From an uncultured Cuneatibacter sp. (GTDB lineage: Bacteria; Bacillota; Clostridia; Lachnospirales; Lachnospiraceae): a stretch of 64,000 bases of DNA. The stretch lies in the NCBI GenBank assembly GCA_934234215.1, contig CAKQHB010000001.1:1-64000 (forward strand), in the 5' to 3' direction. Positions 31,869 through 40,301 of this stretch are shown here, piece after piece. Positions within the stretch are counted from its first letter, which is position 1, and each line of letters begins with the position of its first letter. A program made the position numbers and the translations under genes. Below the pieces are notes generated by a model. The model was not told the DNA's origin and made no database searches. It saw only the letters and a list, made by a program, of their open reading frames with translations.

Positions 31869-33236
31869 TCATTCGCCGACGCCTTTGTGAAACAGCATCG
31901 TATGGAGCAGGCGTCCCCAGGAGCGATTTCTCATCTCAATCCGGTCTGCGTCAAAATGCAGAATACTCTTTCCCACATTGGGCGAAGACTCCCAGCGAGG
32001 CAGTGTGCCGCCGTTTGGATTTCCATAAGAAGCAAACCGCACAAGCGTCTCCATCATCTGCTCACTCAGCCTGTAATCCGCATCGGAAAAAGGTCTCCAG
32101 CACCGATCCAGATTGCCAAACCAGTACCACAGATCCGCACCGTGCCATGCACCTTTGTCGTCTCCCGGAAGCTTCCGGTCGAACTCATACAGCCAGGTAC
32201 GATCCGGATTGGATGGCTCCTGCCCTTTCGCCCACTGATCCGCCATCCAGCCAAACACCGGCGCCATCAGATCCTCGCCGGTGCTGCCGAGAATGTATGG
32301 AATCTTCGGACAGGTTCCATCCTTTACCGATGCCGCCACGGTCTGCGGAAAAATCACGCCATCCACCACTGCGCCGCATCCGCTAATAGCATCTTTCTTT
32401 TCCTTGCGGACTTTGTAATAAGCCTCCCAAAGCTGCTGCACCGGCACCTGACGAAATGCTTCGAAATCCGCTGCACCGCACTCCTTTCGCACTGCCTCCC
32501 AAAAAGGATACAGCGACTCCGGTGTACGCACCTTCGGCATCAGACCATCCAGAGCTCCGCCACCGGACAACAGCACCGCCCTGTGGATCATGCCCTTTGT
32601 CAGCGGAGAGCTGCACAGCTGCTGCCCACACATCGCTCCGGTGCTCTGTCCGAGCAGTGTCACACAGTCCGGATTCCCGCCGAAAGCACGGATATTTCGC
32701 TGCACCCACTGCAGCGCACACAGCTGGTCGTAAAATGCAAAATTACCCCCATGTCCCGTCTGCTCTTTCGTCTCCGGCATGCAGCAAAAGCCCAGCGGTC
32801 CAAGGCGGTAGTTGAAGCTCACAACCACCAATCCCTGCTCCGCCAGACGACTGCCATCGTAGGGCAATTCATCCGCGGATTCACTGATGTATCCGCCGCC
32901 GTGGACAAAAAACAGCACCGGCGCTTCCGATACCTCGTTCTTTGCCCAGATGTTCAAAAACAAACAGTCTTCAGAATGCCCAAACGTGCATCCCCTGCGA
33001 AACTCCTTCTCATAAAAGGCCCGTTCCGGAATCCGGCTCTCATCTACATAGGCTCTCTGCTGGTAGCACGCAGCGCCATATGTCGTCGCGTCCAGCTCTC
33101 CCTGCCACTCCGTCACCGGTGTCGGATACTCCCATCTGCCGGCTTTTGCATAGGGAATGCCCTTGTAACTGATGACACCATTTTCCTCACAGGTTCCGCG
33201 CAGAGCTCCGCACGGCGTAGAAACACACTCTTTCAT
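31869..33236 (-). CDS. Carboxylesterase type B family protein
   Basis: A 455-aa alpha/beta hydrolase. Oxyanion-hole motif HGGG at residues 112-115, EDCLFLNIW at 89-97, and the nucleophile elbow GQSTGA with S198. A candidate acidic residue is in GSTGEDL and a candidate His in AWHGADLWYWFGN. There is no signal peptide, so it is cytosolic. Lying four bases after the FakA-like gene and in a run with GH3 and AraD, it may remove acyl groups from imported plant oligosaccharides; this is inference from context. Confidence 0.88.
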   Translation of the reverse strand: MKECVSTPCGALRGTCEENGVISYKGIPYAKAGRWEYPTPVTEWQGELDATTYGAACYQQRAYVDESRIPERAFYEKEFRRGCTFGHSEDCLFLNIWAKNEVSEAPVLFFVHGGGYISESADELPYDGSRLAEQGLVVVSFNYRLGPLGFCCMPETKEQTGHGGNFAFYDQLCALQWVQRNIRAFGGNPDCVTLLGQSTGAMCGQQLCSSPLTKGMIHRAVLLSGGGALDGLMPKVRTPESLYPFWEAVRKECGAADFEAFRQVPVQQLWEAYYKVRKEKKDAISGCGAVVDGVIFPQTVAASVKDGTCPKIPYILGSTGEDLMAPVFGWMADQWAKGQEPSNPDRTWLYEFDRKLPGDDKGAWHGADLWYWFGNLDRCWRPFSDADYRLSEQMMETLVRFASYGNPNGGTLPRWESSPNVGKSILHFDADRIEMRNRSWGRLLHTMLFHKGVGE

Positions 33237-33240
33237 ACGA

Positions 33241-33525
33241 TCAGCCCTGCTTTCCGCTAGACTGACGGATCATATCTTCCACAACGATGTCATAGATCTC
33301 ACCAACGGTGCTTGCATACTCCAGCACCTTCCACGGCTCGTTCGTGTGAAAATGGATCTTGATCAAATCTTCGTCGCCTACTGCGATCAGACAATTCCCC
33401 TCGAAATGCTCCGTGATATACTCCGAGATCTCATCCTCGTCCAGATCCCGATCCCTTCTCTCGATTAAAAGCTGTGTATCGTAGCGATACGCAAACTGAT
33501 CCTCTTCTACATCAATATCATGCAT
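33241..33525 (-). CDS. Stand-alone FakA/DAK-phosphatase-like domain protein
   Basis: A 94-aa protein. YRYDTQLLIE followed by LIAVGDEDLIKIHFHTNEPWKVLEYASTVGEI closely resembles the domain that follows the DAK2-type kinase part in FakA (fatty acid kinase subunit A), where YCTE.. and VHVHTNDPGKVLEYA occur. Here the kinase part is absent and the domain is a complete small gene with AGGAG upstream and an acidic N-terminus (MHDIDVEEDQ). It sits between araD (39 bp) and the esterase (4 bp). A lipid or ligand-binding role is a guess. Confidence 0.75.
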   Translation of the reverse strand: MHDIDVEEDQFAYRYDTQLLIERRDRDLDEDEISEYITEHFEGNCLIAVGDEDLIKIHFHTNEPWKVLEYASTVGEIYDIVVEDMIRQSSGKQG

Positions 33526-33564
33526 GATTTTGTTCTCCTGAATGTTTGTAATTGCAAATATGTC

Positions 33565-34269
33565 TTAATGATCCTCCGATCCCTGTCCATAATAAGCATT
33601 CGCGCCATGCTTGCGGAAGTAATGCTTATCCAGCAAATACTGCGGCACGCGGGGAACGCGGGGATTCAGCGTCATCGTGTGGTATGCCATCTCGGCAACC
33701 TTGTCCAGAACAACGGCATTGTACACAGCTCCTGCAGGGGTTCTGCCCCATGCGAACGGACCGTGATTCTTTACAACAATGCCCGGAATGTCCATCGGAT
33801 TCTTCTCCCCGATGGTCTCCAGAATCACCTTTCCGGTGTTGACTTCATACGCTTCCTCAATCTCCTTTTCCGTCAGATCTCGCGTACACGGGATGTCTCC
33901 ATAGAAATAATCGGCGTGCGTCGTTCCGAATGCCGGAATGTCCATTCCTGCCTGAGCAAATGTGACTGCCCATGTGGAATGAGTGTGTACCACACCACCC
34001 AGTTCCGGGTATGCACGGTACAGCTCCAGATGGGTCGGCGTATCGGAAGAGGGCTTTAATGTACCCTCTACGACTTTGCCGGATGCCAGGTCTACCACAA
34101 CCATATCCTCCGGCTTCATCTCATCGTAAGCAACGCCGCTGGGCTTGATGACAACAAGCCCCTTTTCCCGGTCGATTCCGCTGACATTGCCCCAGGTATA
34201 GATCACCATACCCTTGGCAACCAGTTCCATATTTGCCTCATATACATCTTTTTTTAACTGTTCTAACAT
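33565..34269 (-). CDS. araD: L-ribulose-5-phosphate 4-epimerase (AraD)
   Basis: A 234-aa class II aldolase-fold epimerase converting L-ribulose 5-phosphate to D-xylulose 5-phosphate. Characteristic stretches are YTWGNVSGIDRE, IKPSGVAYDEMKPEDMVVVD, the zinc ligands in HTHSTWAVTFAQ, the phosphate-binding KPSSDTPTHLELY, and KNHGPFAWG with a further His ligand. The start used has AAGGA upstream; an ATG nine codons earlier overlaps the GH3 stop. No araA or araB is in the window, so the arabinose pathway is incomplete here. Confidence 0.93.
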   Translation of the reverse strand: MLEQLKKDVYEANMELVAKGMVIYTWGNVSGIDREKGLVVIKPSGVAYDEMKPEDMVVVDLASGKVVEGTLKPSSDTPTHLELYRAYPELGGVVHTHSTWAVTFAQAGMDIPAFGTTHADYFYGDIPCTRDLTEKEIEEAYEVNTGKVILETIGEKNPMDIPGIVVKNHGPFAWGRTPAGAVYNAVVLDKVAEMAYHTMTLNPRVPRVPQYLLDKHYFRKHGANAYYGQGSEDH

Positions 34270-34288
34270 GTGTTGTCCTTCTTTCTCT

Positions 34289-36817
34289 TTATACATAAGG
34301 CTCTGCTTCTTCGAAGCAGTTCGAACGCAGGATCAGATCAATGACATTCACTGCGCAACGCTTTACATCCTCCATTGTGATCGTGCCGTCTTCCACACCC
34401 TTTGCGATGCGCTCAATATCTACTGCCGCACCGGGCATGATCAGGTCGTTGCCTGCCTGCATGCAGATCGCGGGTTCGGAACAATTCGGATAGTTCGGAT
34501 TCGTCGTGGTCCAGTCGGTCATCACCATACCGTGGAAGCCCCACTCATCACGCAATGCACTCGTCAAAGTATCATAGCAGTTTGCTGCGTGAACTCCATT
34601 GATCAGATTATAAGAACTCATGATCGACATCGGCTGGCACTCCCTGACTGCGATCTCAAAATTATGCAGATAGATTTCTCTCAGCGCACGCTCGGAAATG
34701 ATCGTATCCGACGCCATACGATTGTCTTCCTGATTGTTGCACAGGTAGTGCTTGATCGTCGTACCGGTGCCGCCCAGGGACTGCACGCCGCGGGTCATGG
34801 CTGCTGCCATCCGACCGCTCACGACCGGATCTTCGGAATAATACTCAAAGTTTCTGCCGCACAGCGGATTGCGGTGAATGTTCATGCCCGGAGCCAGCCA
34901 CAGGCTGATGCGCATCTCATTCATCTCTTCTGCCACTGCTGCGCCAATTCTCTCCACCAGCTTGACATCCCAGCTCTGTGCCAGCGCCGTGCCGACCGGG
35001 AATGCGGTACAGTACTGATAATACGTCTCCGTCCCCTCTTCTACCGGCTCGTCCGGAATCAGATAGCGGAGCATCGCATTGATGGCTACCATCGGATTGC
35101 CCGCCTGAATCTCACCATTCTTCACCTGATAAGACTGCTTCAGGCGCAGTCCTGCAGGACCGTCTGCCACGATCATCTCCGGAATGCCCATCGAAAGACC
35201 AGCATTGCTTGTCTGTCCGGCTGCACCGGGAACCAGCTTGCCGGCAGCTCCGAAAATACCGTCTGCGCCGGTGGTTCCGCCGTACTCGCCACAGCAGAAA
35301 TGCATCAGCTGCTCCGGTGTCATCTGATCTGCCAGAGCCTCTGCCTCTGCCTTGCGAGGGTCGATCTTCTCTGTGTAATCATAAGAAACTACGCAGGTCT
35401 GCAGCTTCTCCGGATTCAAAACGATGTGCTTTACCTCGCCAACCGGGAATGCTGCCACTTCTGCAGGCTCGATTTCTTTCAGCTCCTGCTGCAGCGGACA
35501 AATATGCTTCGTCTGCACAAGATCTACACTCTTTTCCAGCTCCAGAACGGTCATCGGAACCACTTCTGCGCTGCTGTTTCCGATTGCCAGTGCATACTCA
35601 CCAGCCTCCAGCACATAAGCGCTGCGGCTCTCATCAAAACTCGTCAGCTGATACAGCGGGAAGTTTACTTCTACGGTCTGCGTCTCGCCGGGTGCTAACA
35701 TCGGGCTCTTTGCAAATCCACACAGACGCTTGTACTCTTTTTTCAGATTTCCCTGCGGGCAGGCGCCATATACCTGAACCACTTCGCGGCCCGGTACTTT
35801 GCCGGTATTGGTAACATTTACACACACACGAATCCGGATATTCTCCCCATCCTGATCTTCCACGATCACTTTTTTGCCTTCCAGGGCAAATGTCGTGTAA
35901 GACAGTCCATATCCGAACGGAAATGCCGGTGCTACGCCAAATGTATCAAAATAACGATAGCCGACATAAATGCCTTCTACGTATTCTTCTTTATCTACAT
36001 TGCCATTGTTATGACTGAAGCAGGATGCATTCGGGTAATCCGCATACTGCTTTGCCCAGGTATCCGTCAGCTTTGCACTGGGATTTACCTTGCCGCTCAA
36101 AACATCCGCAAAGGCATTGCCGCCCTCCATACCGGGCTGAGACATCTGGATCAGTGCATCCACCTGATACCGGTCTAAGAAAGAAGTATCTAACGGGCTG
36201 CCCGCATTCAGTACAACAACCAGTTTGCAGGGACTCTCAGACAGCATCTTCAGATGTGCCTCTTCCTCCGCAGATAACTGATACTCTCCTGGCTGATCAA
36301 AACGGTCTGCACCTTCTCCGGCAATTCTGGATACGATATAAACCGCGGTATCCGCATCCCGAAGATCCTCTGCCACGATCGGACGTCCCTTCGGATAATG
36401 GAACACCTGCTCCAAAATCTGTATGACCGCTTCCTGAATGTTGCCGCCCTGCGCATCAATAATGCCCTGCAGATGCTTCAGATATGCCTGAAAGCTATCG
36501 TCATACTCCTTCTGATAATCAGCGATCCATGCCTCAGAAGTGAGCGTATATCCCGCTGCCTTCAATCCCTCATACGGGGACACGCAGGATCTCTCATTGA
36601 CATCACCGGAACCGGTGCCGCCCTTTACCATGTGCGTTGCACCTGTACCAAACAATGCGATCCTGCAATCCGTCCGAATCGGAAGGACTCCGTTGTTTTT
36701 CAGAAGTACCATTCCGTCTGCTGCCGCCTGCCTTGCAAGCTTGCGGTTCCGCTTCTCTCTTGCTGTTTCCTCTCCGGATTTCGTTCCGGTAAACCCATAC
36801 TGCTTCTTTGCTTTCAT
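34289..36817 (-). CDS. Glycoside hydrolase family 3 protein with permuted domain order
   Basis: An 842-aa protein, probably a beta-glucosidase or a related exo-glycosidase. The alpha/beta sandwich domain comes first (AADGMVLLKNNGVLPI near residue 40, FGTGATHMVKGGTGSGDV), then a fibronectin-III-like domain (VNVTNTGKVPGREVVQVYG), and the TIM barrel is last, with RNFEYYSEDP, TIKHYLCNNQE and the probable nucleophile Asp in VMTDWTTTNP. This inverted order is known for some GH3 enzymes. There is no signal peptide, so it acts on imported sugars. It starts a run with araD, the FakA-like domain and the esterase. A GGGAGG site lies 12 bases before the ATG, rather far. Confidence 0.9.
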   Translation of the reverse strand: MKAKKQYGFTGTKSGEETAREKRNRKLARQAAADGMVLLKNNGVLPIRTDCRIALFGTGATHMVKGGTGSGDVNERSCVSPYEGLKAAGYTLTSEAWIADYQKEYDDSFQAYLKHLQGIIDAQGGNIQEAVIQILEQVFHYPKGRPIVAEDLRDADTAVYIVSRIAGEGADRFDQPGEYQLSAEEEAHLKMLSESPCKLVVVLNAGSPLDTSFLDRYQVDALIQMSQPGMEGGNAFADVLSGKVNPSAKLTDTWAKQYADYPNASCFSHNNGNVDKEEYVEGIYVGYRYFDTFGVAPAFPFGYGLSYTTFALEGKKVIVEDQDGENIRIRVCVNVTNTGKVPGREVVQVYGACPQGNLKKEYKRLCGFAKSPMLAPGETQTVEVNFPLYQLTSFDESRSAYVLEAGEYALAIGNSSAEVVPMTVLELEKSVDLVQTKHICPLQQELKEIEPAEVAAFPVGEVKHIVLNPEKLQTCVVSYDYTEKIDPRKAEAEALADQMTPEQLMHFCCGEYGGTTGADGIFGAAGKLVPGAAGQTSNAGLSMGIPEMIVADGPAGLRLKQSYQVKNGEIQAGNPMVAINAMLRYLIPDEPVEEGTETYYQYCTAFPVGTALAQSWDVKLVERIGAAVAEEMNEMRISLWLAPGMNIHRNPLCGRNFEYYSEDPVVSGRMAAAMTRGVQSLGGTGTTIKHYLCNNQEDNRMASDTIISERALREIYLHNFEIAVRECQPMSIMSSYNLINGVHAANCYDTLTSALRDEWGFHGMVMTDWTTTNPNYPNCSEPAICMQAGNDLIMPGAAVDIERIAKGVEDGTITMEDVKRCAVNVIDLILRSNCFEEAEPYV

Positions 36818-36851
36818 AAGAATTTGTTCCTCCCAGATGCAAAATTTCAAA

Positions 36852-36921
36852 CCTGCCCGCGAGCAGTCCTCTGCTCGCAGGCTCATAAGTTCAGTATAAC
36901 ACAGCCCTCTTTTCGGGGCAA
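36852..36921 (-). promoter_or_regulatory. GH3 operon promoter and leader hairpin
   Basis: TTGCCC (36916-36921) and TATACT (36893-36898) with 17-bp spacing on the minus strand. The leader carries a strong hairpin (36852-36881; CCTGCGAGCAG/CTGCTCGCGGG) without a T-run, just before the ribosome binding site, which could affect RNA stability or initiation. Confidence 0.6.
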
Positions 36922-36925
36922 TCTT

Positions 36926-37417
36926 TTATCTCGGCAATCGCTTCAAAACCATCCCTGACAGCAGCCCGATCAACGCGCCGCACACGAGTCCGGAAAACCA
37001 CAGAATCGTCAGATACCATCCGATCTGTCTCGTGCCCAGCACCACCATCGCCACCAGGATCTGTCCCACATTATGCAGGATTCCGCCTGCTACGCTGACG
37101 CTCACAGCGGACAATTTCACCTTCTCTTTCAGCAAAATCATTCCCAATGTGCTGAGCATTCCGCCTGCCAGAGAAAAAGCGAATGCAATTCCATTTCCGA
37201 ACAATGCCGACACCAGCGCGATTCGCAGAACATTGATGAAAAAGGCGCTCTTCCCATCCATCTGATAAAGTGCAACGACAACAACAAGATTCGTCAGTCC
37301 CAGCTTCATGCCGGGAACTGCAAAGAATGCCGGAACCAGAGACTCTACATAAGAAAGGACCAGAGCCAATGCAGTCAAAAGTCCGTACTGTGCAATTTTT
37401 TTACTGTGCCACTGCAT
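36926..37417 (-). CDS. Gx transporter family membrane protein (HepS component I-like)
   Basis: A 163-aa membrane protein with about five helices rich in Gly and Val. It matches the family often labelled heptaprenyl diphosphate synthase component I or Gx transporter (QYGLLTALALVLSYVESLVP, PGMKLGLTNLVVVVALY, GGILHNVGQILVA), which is ECF S-component-like. The start overlaps the end of the upstream NusG_II gene by 17 bp. This pairing recurs in Firmicutes; its substrate is unknown. Confidence 0.82.
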   Translation of the reverse strand: MQWHSKKIAQYGLLTALALVLSYVESLVPAFFAVPGMKLGLTNLVVVVALYQMDGKSAFFINVLRIALVSALFGNGIAFAFSLAGGMLSTLGMILLKEKVKLSAVSVSVAGGILHNVGQILVAMVVLGTRQIGWYLTILWFSGLVCGALIGLLSGMVLKRLPR

Positions 37418-37787
37418 CTGTTTCCGCTTCCTTTCCGCCCTGAATTTCCACCACAACCTGATGGGGCAGGCAAATGATCGACTGTCCGGAACGGCTGATT
37501 CTTCCCATCTGAACACACCGTTCATCCGGACAATCTGCTGTCTCGATCCGCGCCGTTCCGTCTGCGATCACAAGCTGATTTTTTCCACCATCTGCTCCTG
37601 TGATCTCATAGGTCTGATCCTGCTCCAAAGAAAAAGAGGCGACCTGTTTTCCCTCAACACGTACGATCACCTGCGTTCCTCTCGGATCTGAACCCAACCA
37701 GAAAATCACAAATAAAATCACACCGATTCCGATGCAGACCATGATAAAAACAATCTCTTTTTTTCTCTTTTCAGTAAACTGTTTCAT
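37401..37787 (-). CDS. NusG domain II-containing membrane-anchored protein
   Basis: A 128-aa protein: one N-terminal transmembrane helix (residues 12-30) and an extracytoplasmic NusG_II domain recognisable from ETADCPDERCVQMGRISRSGQSI followed by ICLPHQVVVEI. The conserved Cys pair CPDERC and the later ICLP Cys are kept. The family is usually found next to a Gx transporter gene, as here, and sometimes near flavin-based electron-transfer genes, which are absent from this window. Function unknown. Confidence 0.85.
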   Translation of the reverse strand: MKQFTEKRKKEIVFIMVCIGIGVILFVIFWLGSDPRGTQVIVRVEGKQVASFSLEQDQTYEITGADGGKNQLVIADGTARIETADCPDERCVQMGRISRSGQSIICLPHQVVVEIQGGKEAETDAVAQ

Positions 37788-37904
37788 TGCATATTTATCG
37801 TCTTTCTTTTTCTAAGATTCCCACTGTTTTTTGCGCTTGATTCTTTTGCCCCGATGTACTACGATGGACATATCTTTTACCAGACAAAGGAGGGCCTGTG
37901 CGAA

Positions 37905-39284
37905 ATGGCGCGTTCTAACTCTCAAAAAAACACTTCCGTCAATCAGATCACGGAGGGTGTCATCTGGAAGCAGCTTTTGCTGTTTTTCTTTCCGATCATG
38001 TTCGGAACCTTTTTTCAGCAGCTCTATAACACAAGCGATGCACTGATCGTCGGCAATATCGTCGGCAAGCACGCTCTTGCAGCCGTTGGCGGTTCTTCCT
38101 CCCAGCTGATCAATCTGCTCGTTGGATTTTTCGTCGGTCTGTCCTCCGGTGCCACTGTTATTCTATCACAATTTTACGGTGCACGCGACACCGAACATGT
38201 CCACAAAACTGTGCATACTGCAATCGCATTGTCCATCGCGGGCGGACTCCTTCTGACATTCATCGGAATCACCTTCTGTCGTCCCGCACTCGTTGCAATG
38301 GGTACGCCGGATGATATTTTGGACGATTCTGTAACTTATATGCGGATTTACTTTCTCGGTGTCATCCCTTCCCTTGTCTATAATATGGGATCCGGTATCC
38401 TCCGTGCCGTCGGTGACTCCAAGCGACCCCTCTACTACCTGATCGCAGCCTGTCTGATCAATATCGTTCTGGACATCTTCTTTGTCGCAGTGCTGAGACT
38501 CGGTGTTGCCGGTGTCGGCATCGCAACATCACTGTCTCAGGTTATCAGTGCCGTTTTTGTTGTTATTGCGCTGATGCGCTCCGACGGGGACTTTCGTCTG
38601 GAGCTTCCTGAGATCCGTTTTACCGGTCCTCTGCTCGCAGACATTATCCGGATCGGTCTTCCTGCCGGTCTGCAGCAGGTCATGTATTCCGCATCGAATC
38701 TGATCGTGCAGTCCAGCATTAACAGCTTCGGTACGGACACCGTTGCAGCCTGGACCGCATTTGGTAAGATCGACGGTATCTTCTGGATGATCATGGGCGC
38801 ATTCGGTGTCTCCATCACCACATTTGCCGGGCAGAACTTCGGTGCCGGCAAATACGACCGTGTCCGCAAAAGTACCCGTGTCTGCCTTGGCATGTCCATC
38901 GGTGTCAGTATCGCTCTCAGTGTGATCATCCTCGCCTTCGGTGAAATGTTCTTCCGTCTGTTCACCGGCGATGAAGGGGTTGTTCAGATCGGTCTGAAAA
39001 TGATGCATGTCATCAGTCCTACCTATGCTACTTTCTGCTTCGTCGAAATCTTCGGCGGAACCGCCCGCGGCTGCGGCGATGCTGTCCGCCCGATGCTTTT
39101 GACTTGCTTTGGTGTCTGCGTCCTGCGAATCGCCTGGGTCATCTTCGCGCTGCCGCTGCGCAATGACATCACTACGATCGCATTCGCATATCCGCTGACC
39201 TGGGTTGTAACCGCAATTTTATTTATTATTTATTATCTCAGTGGAACGTGGATGAGGGGAGCAAAGAAAAAGGCGGAGGCGTAA
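37905..39284 (+). CDS. MATE family efflux transporter (second of three)
   Basis: A 459-aa protein with about 12 helices. ITEGVIWKQLLLFFFPIMFGTFFQQLYNTSDALIVGNIVG at the N-terminus is typical of DinF/NorM-like MATE proteins in Clostridia. AAGGAGG lies 11 bases before the ATG. It diverges from the NusG_II gene and ends at a strong bidirectional terminator. Confidence 0.9.
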   Translation: MARSNSQKNTSVNQITEGVIWKQLLLFFFPIMFGTFFQQLYNTSDALIVGNIVGKHALAAVGGSSSQLINLLVGFFVGLSSGATVILSQFYGARDTEHVHKTVHTAIALSIAGGLLLTFIGITFCRPALVAMGTPDDILDDSVTYMRIYFLGVIPSLVYNMGSGILRAVGDSKRPLYYLIAACLINIVLDIFFVAVLRLGVAGVGIATSLSQVISAVFVVIALMRSDGDFRLELPEIRFTGPLLADIIRIGLPAGLQQVMYSASNLIVQSSINSFGTDTVAAWTAFGKIDGIFWMIMGAFGVSITTFAGQNFGAGKYDRVRKSTRVCLGMSIGVSIALSVIILAFGEMFFRLFTGDEGVVQIGLKMMHVISPTYATFCFVEIFGGTARGCGDAVRPMLLTCFGVCVLRIAWVIFALPLRNDITTIAFAYPLTWVVTAILFIIYYLSGTWMRGAKKKAEA

Positions 39285-39326
39285 AGATTCGGATATTAGA
39301 AAGCTTCTGTCTACGATAAAATCAGA

Positions 39327-39366
39327 AAAAGACTTTGTATCAGTCAGGATTGATACAAAGTCTTTT
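39327..39366. terminator. Bidirectional rho-independent terminator
   Basis: A perfect 16-bp inverted repeat (AAAAGACTTTGTATCA, 8-nt loop, TGATACAAAGTCTTTT), with T-runs in both directions. It separates the MATE gene on the plus strand from the converging MBL gene on the minus strand. Confidence 0.88.
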
Positions 39367-39389
39367 CTATTTTAGATATGCCGGAAGGT

Positions 39390-40256
39390 TTAATCCTCTA
39401 TCTCCAACCCATCATACCCCACTTCGATCTTGCACGGCAGATCCGCCTCTGCGAAGAACTTGCTCAGTTCTGCATGTGTCGCGGTATGGGTGTGGTTGAT
39501 ATGGGTCAGATAAATGCGGGTGTTTGCATCGATGGTCCCCTGGTCGAACAGTCTGTGGAACACCCGCATACAGCTGTACTGGTCGAGGTGTCCAAATGGC
39601 TTCTCCGGTCTCGTAGCATCATTTCCGTAGGTGCACTCGCTGATGAGGATGTCGATATGGCGACCTTTCAATGCCTCAAAGGTCTCTTCCAGATAGTATC
39701 CGGTGTCCAGTCCGTAGTACATGGTGTGACCGTTTTTCAGCGTGATGAAATAATTGGCGGAATTTTCATCCACATTGCCAAGGTGATTGCCCCGCAGCGG
39801 CAGCACTTTCTTGTCGCCGATGGTGACTTCTTTGCCAAACTCCAGCTTTTCAAAGCGGATAATGTTCTTGTCTTCCATCATGCGAGTCTCGCCCTTTAAG
39901 ATAAGCGGCTCTCTGCGATAAAATTCTGCCATCTCAAAAGCGCGGTCGGTCATGTAAAAGGTCAGCGGCTCCGGTGCTCGCTCAATCGCCATTTTGCGAA
40001 CGCCCAGCATGGCATAGTTCAGGTGATCTTCGTGCGTGTGAGTCACCAGCACCTGGCGCAGATTTTTGAAGTCACCAAAGCGCTCCGCCTCGATGAGCGC
40101 ATCGCCGCCCATGTCGATGCATGTTTCCTCATCAATGCGGAACATGCTGCGGTGTCTCACATCTTTCCCACCCATTTTTCTCGCATTTTCACACAGATAG
40201 CAGCTGCAAAACGGATTCGGGATTGCCTCTGCTGCACTTGTTCCATAAAATCTCAT
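39390..40256 (-). CDS. MBL-fold metallohydrolase (PhnP-like)
   Basis: A 288-aa metallo-beta-lactamase-fold protein. Zinc motif THTHEDHLN near residue 72, CSCYLCENAR near the N-terminus (a cysteine cluster typical of PhnP-like members), later ligands in GNHLGN, YYGLDTGYY and THINHTH. The substrate may be a cyclic phosphodiester, as for PhnP, but this is not certain. GGAAGGGAG precedes the ATG. It follows proA by 45 bp and ends the operon. Confidence 0.87.
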   Translation of the reverse strand: MRFYGTSAAEAIPNPFCSCYLCENARKMGGKDVRHRSMFRIDEETCIDMGGDALIEAERFGDFKNLRQVLVTHTHEDHLNYAMLGVRKMAIERAPEPLTFYMTDRAFEMAEFYRREPLILKGETRMMEDKNIIRFEKLEFGKEVTIGDKKVLPLRGNHLGNVDENSANYFITLKNGHTMYYGLDTGYYLEETFEALKGRHIDILISECTYGNDATRPEKPFGHLDQYSCMRVFHRLFDQGTIDANTRIYLTHINHTHTATHAELSKFFAEADLPCKIEVGYDGLEIED

Positions 40257-40301
40257 TGTAAACTCCCTTCCGGAGCACCCTCGCTCCTGTCCAAATTTTA
40301 A

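Noticed and set aside
34214..35698. Long open frame on the plus strand (494 codons)
   Set aside because: It lies opposite araD and GH3, has no ribosome binding site, and its Cys/His/Arg/Leu-rich product is typical of a frame opposite a real gene. The same applies to the plus-strand frames at 31860-33260 and 25331-26458.
39327..39366. Terminal inverted repeat of an insertion sequence
   Set aside because: A single inverted repeat with a short loop and flanking T-runs between converging genes is a terminator; no transposase or second end is present.
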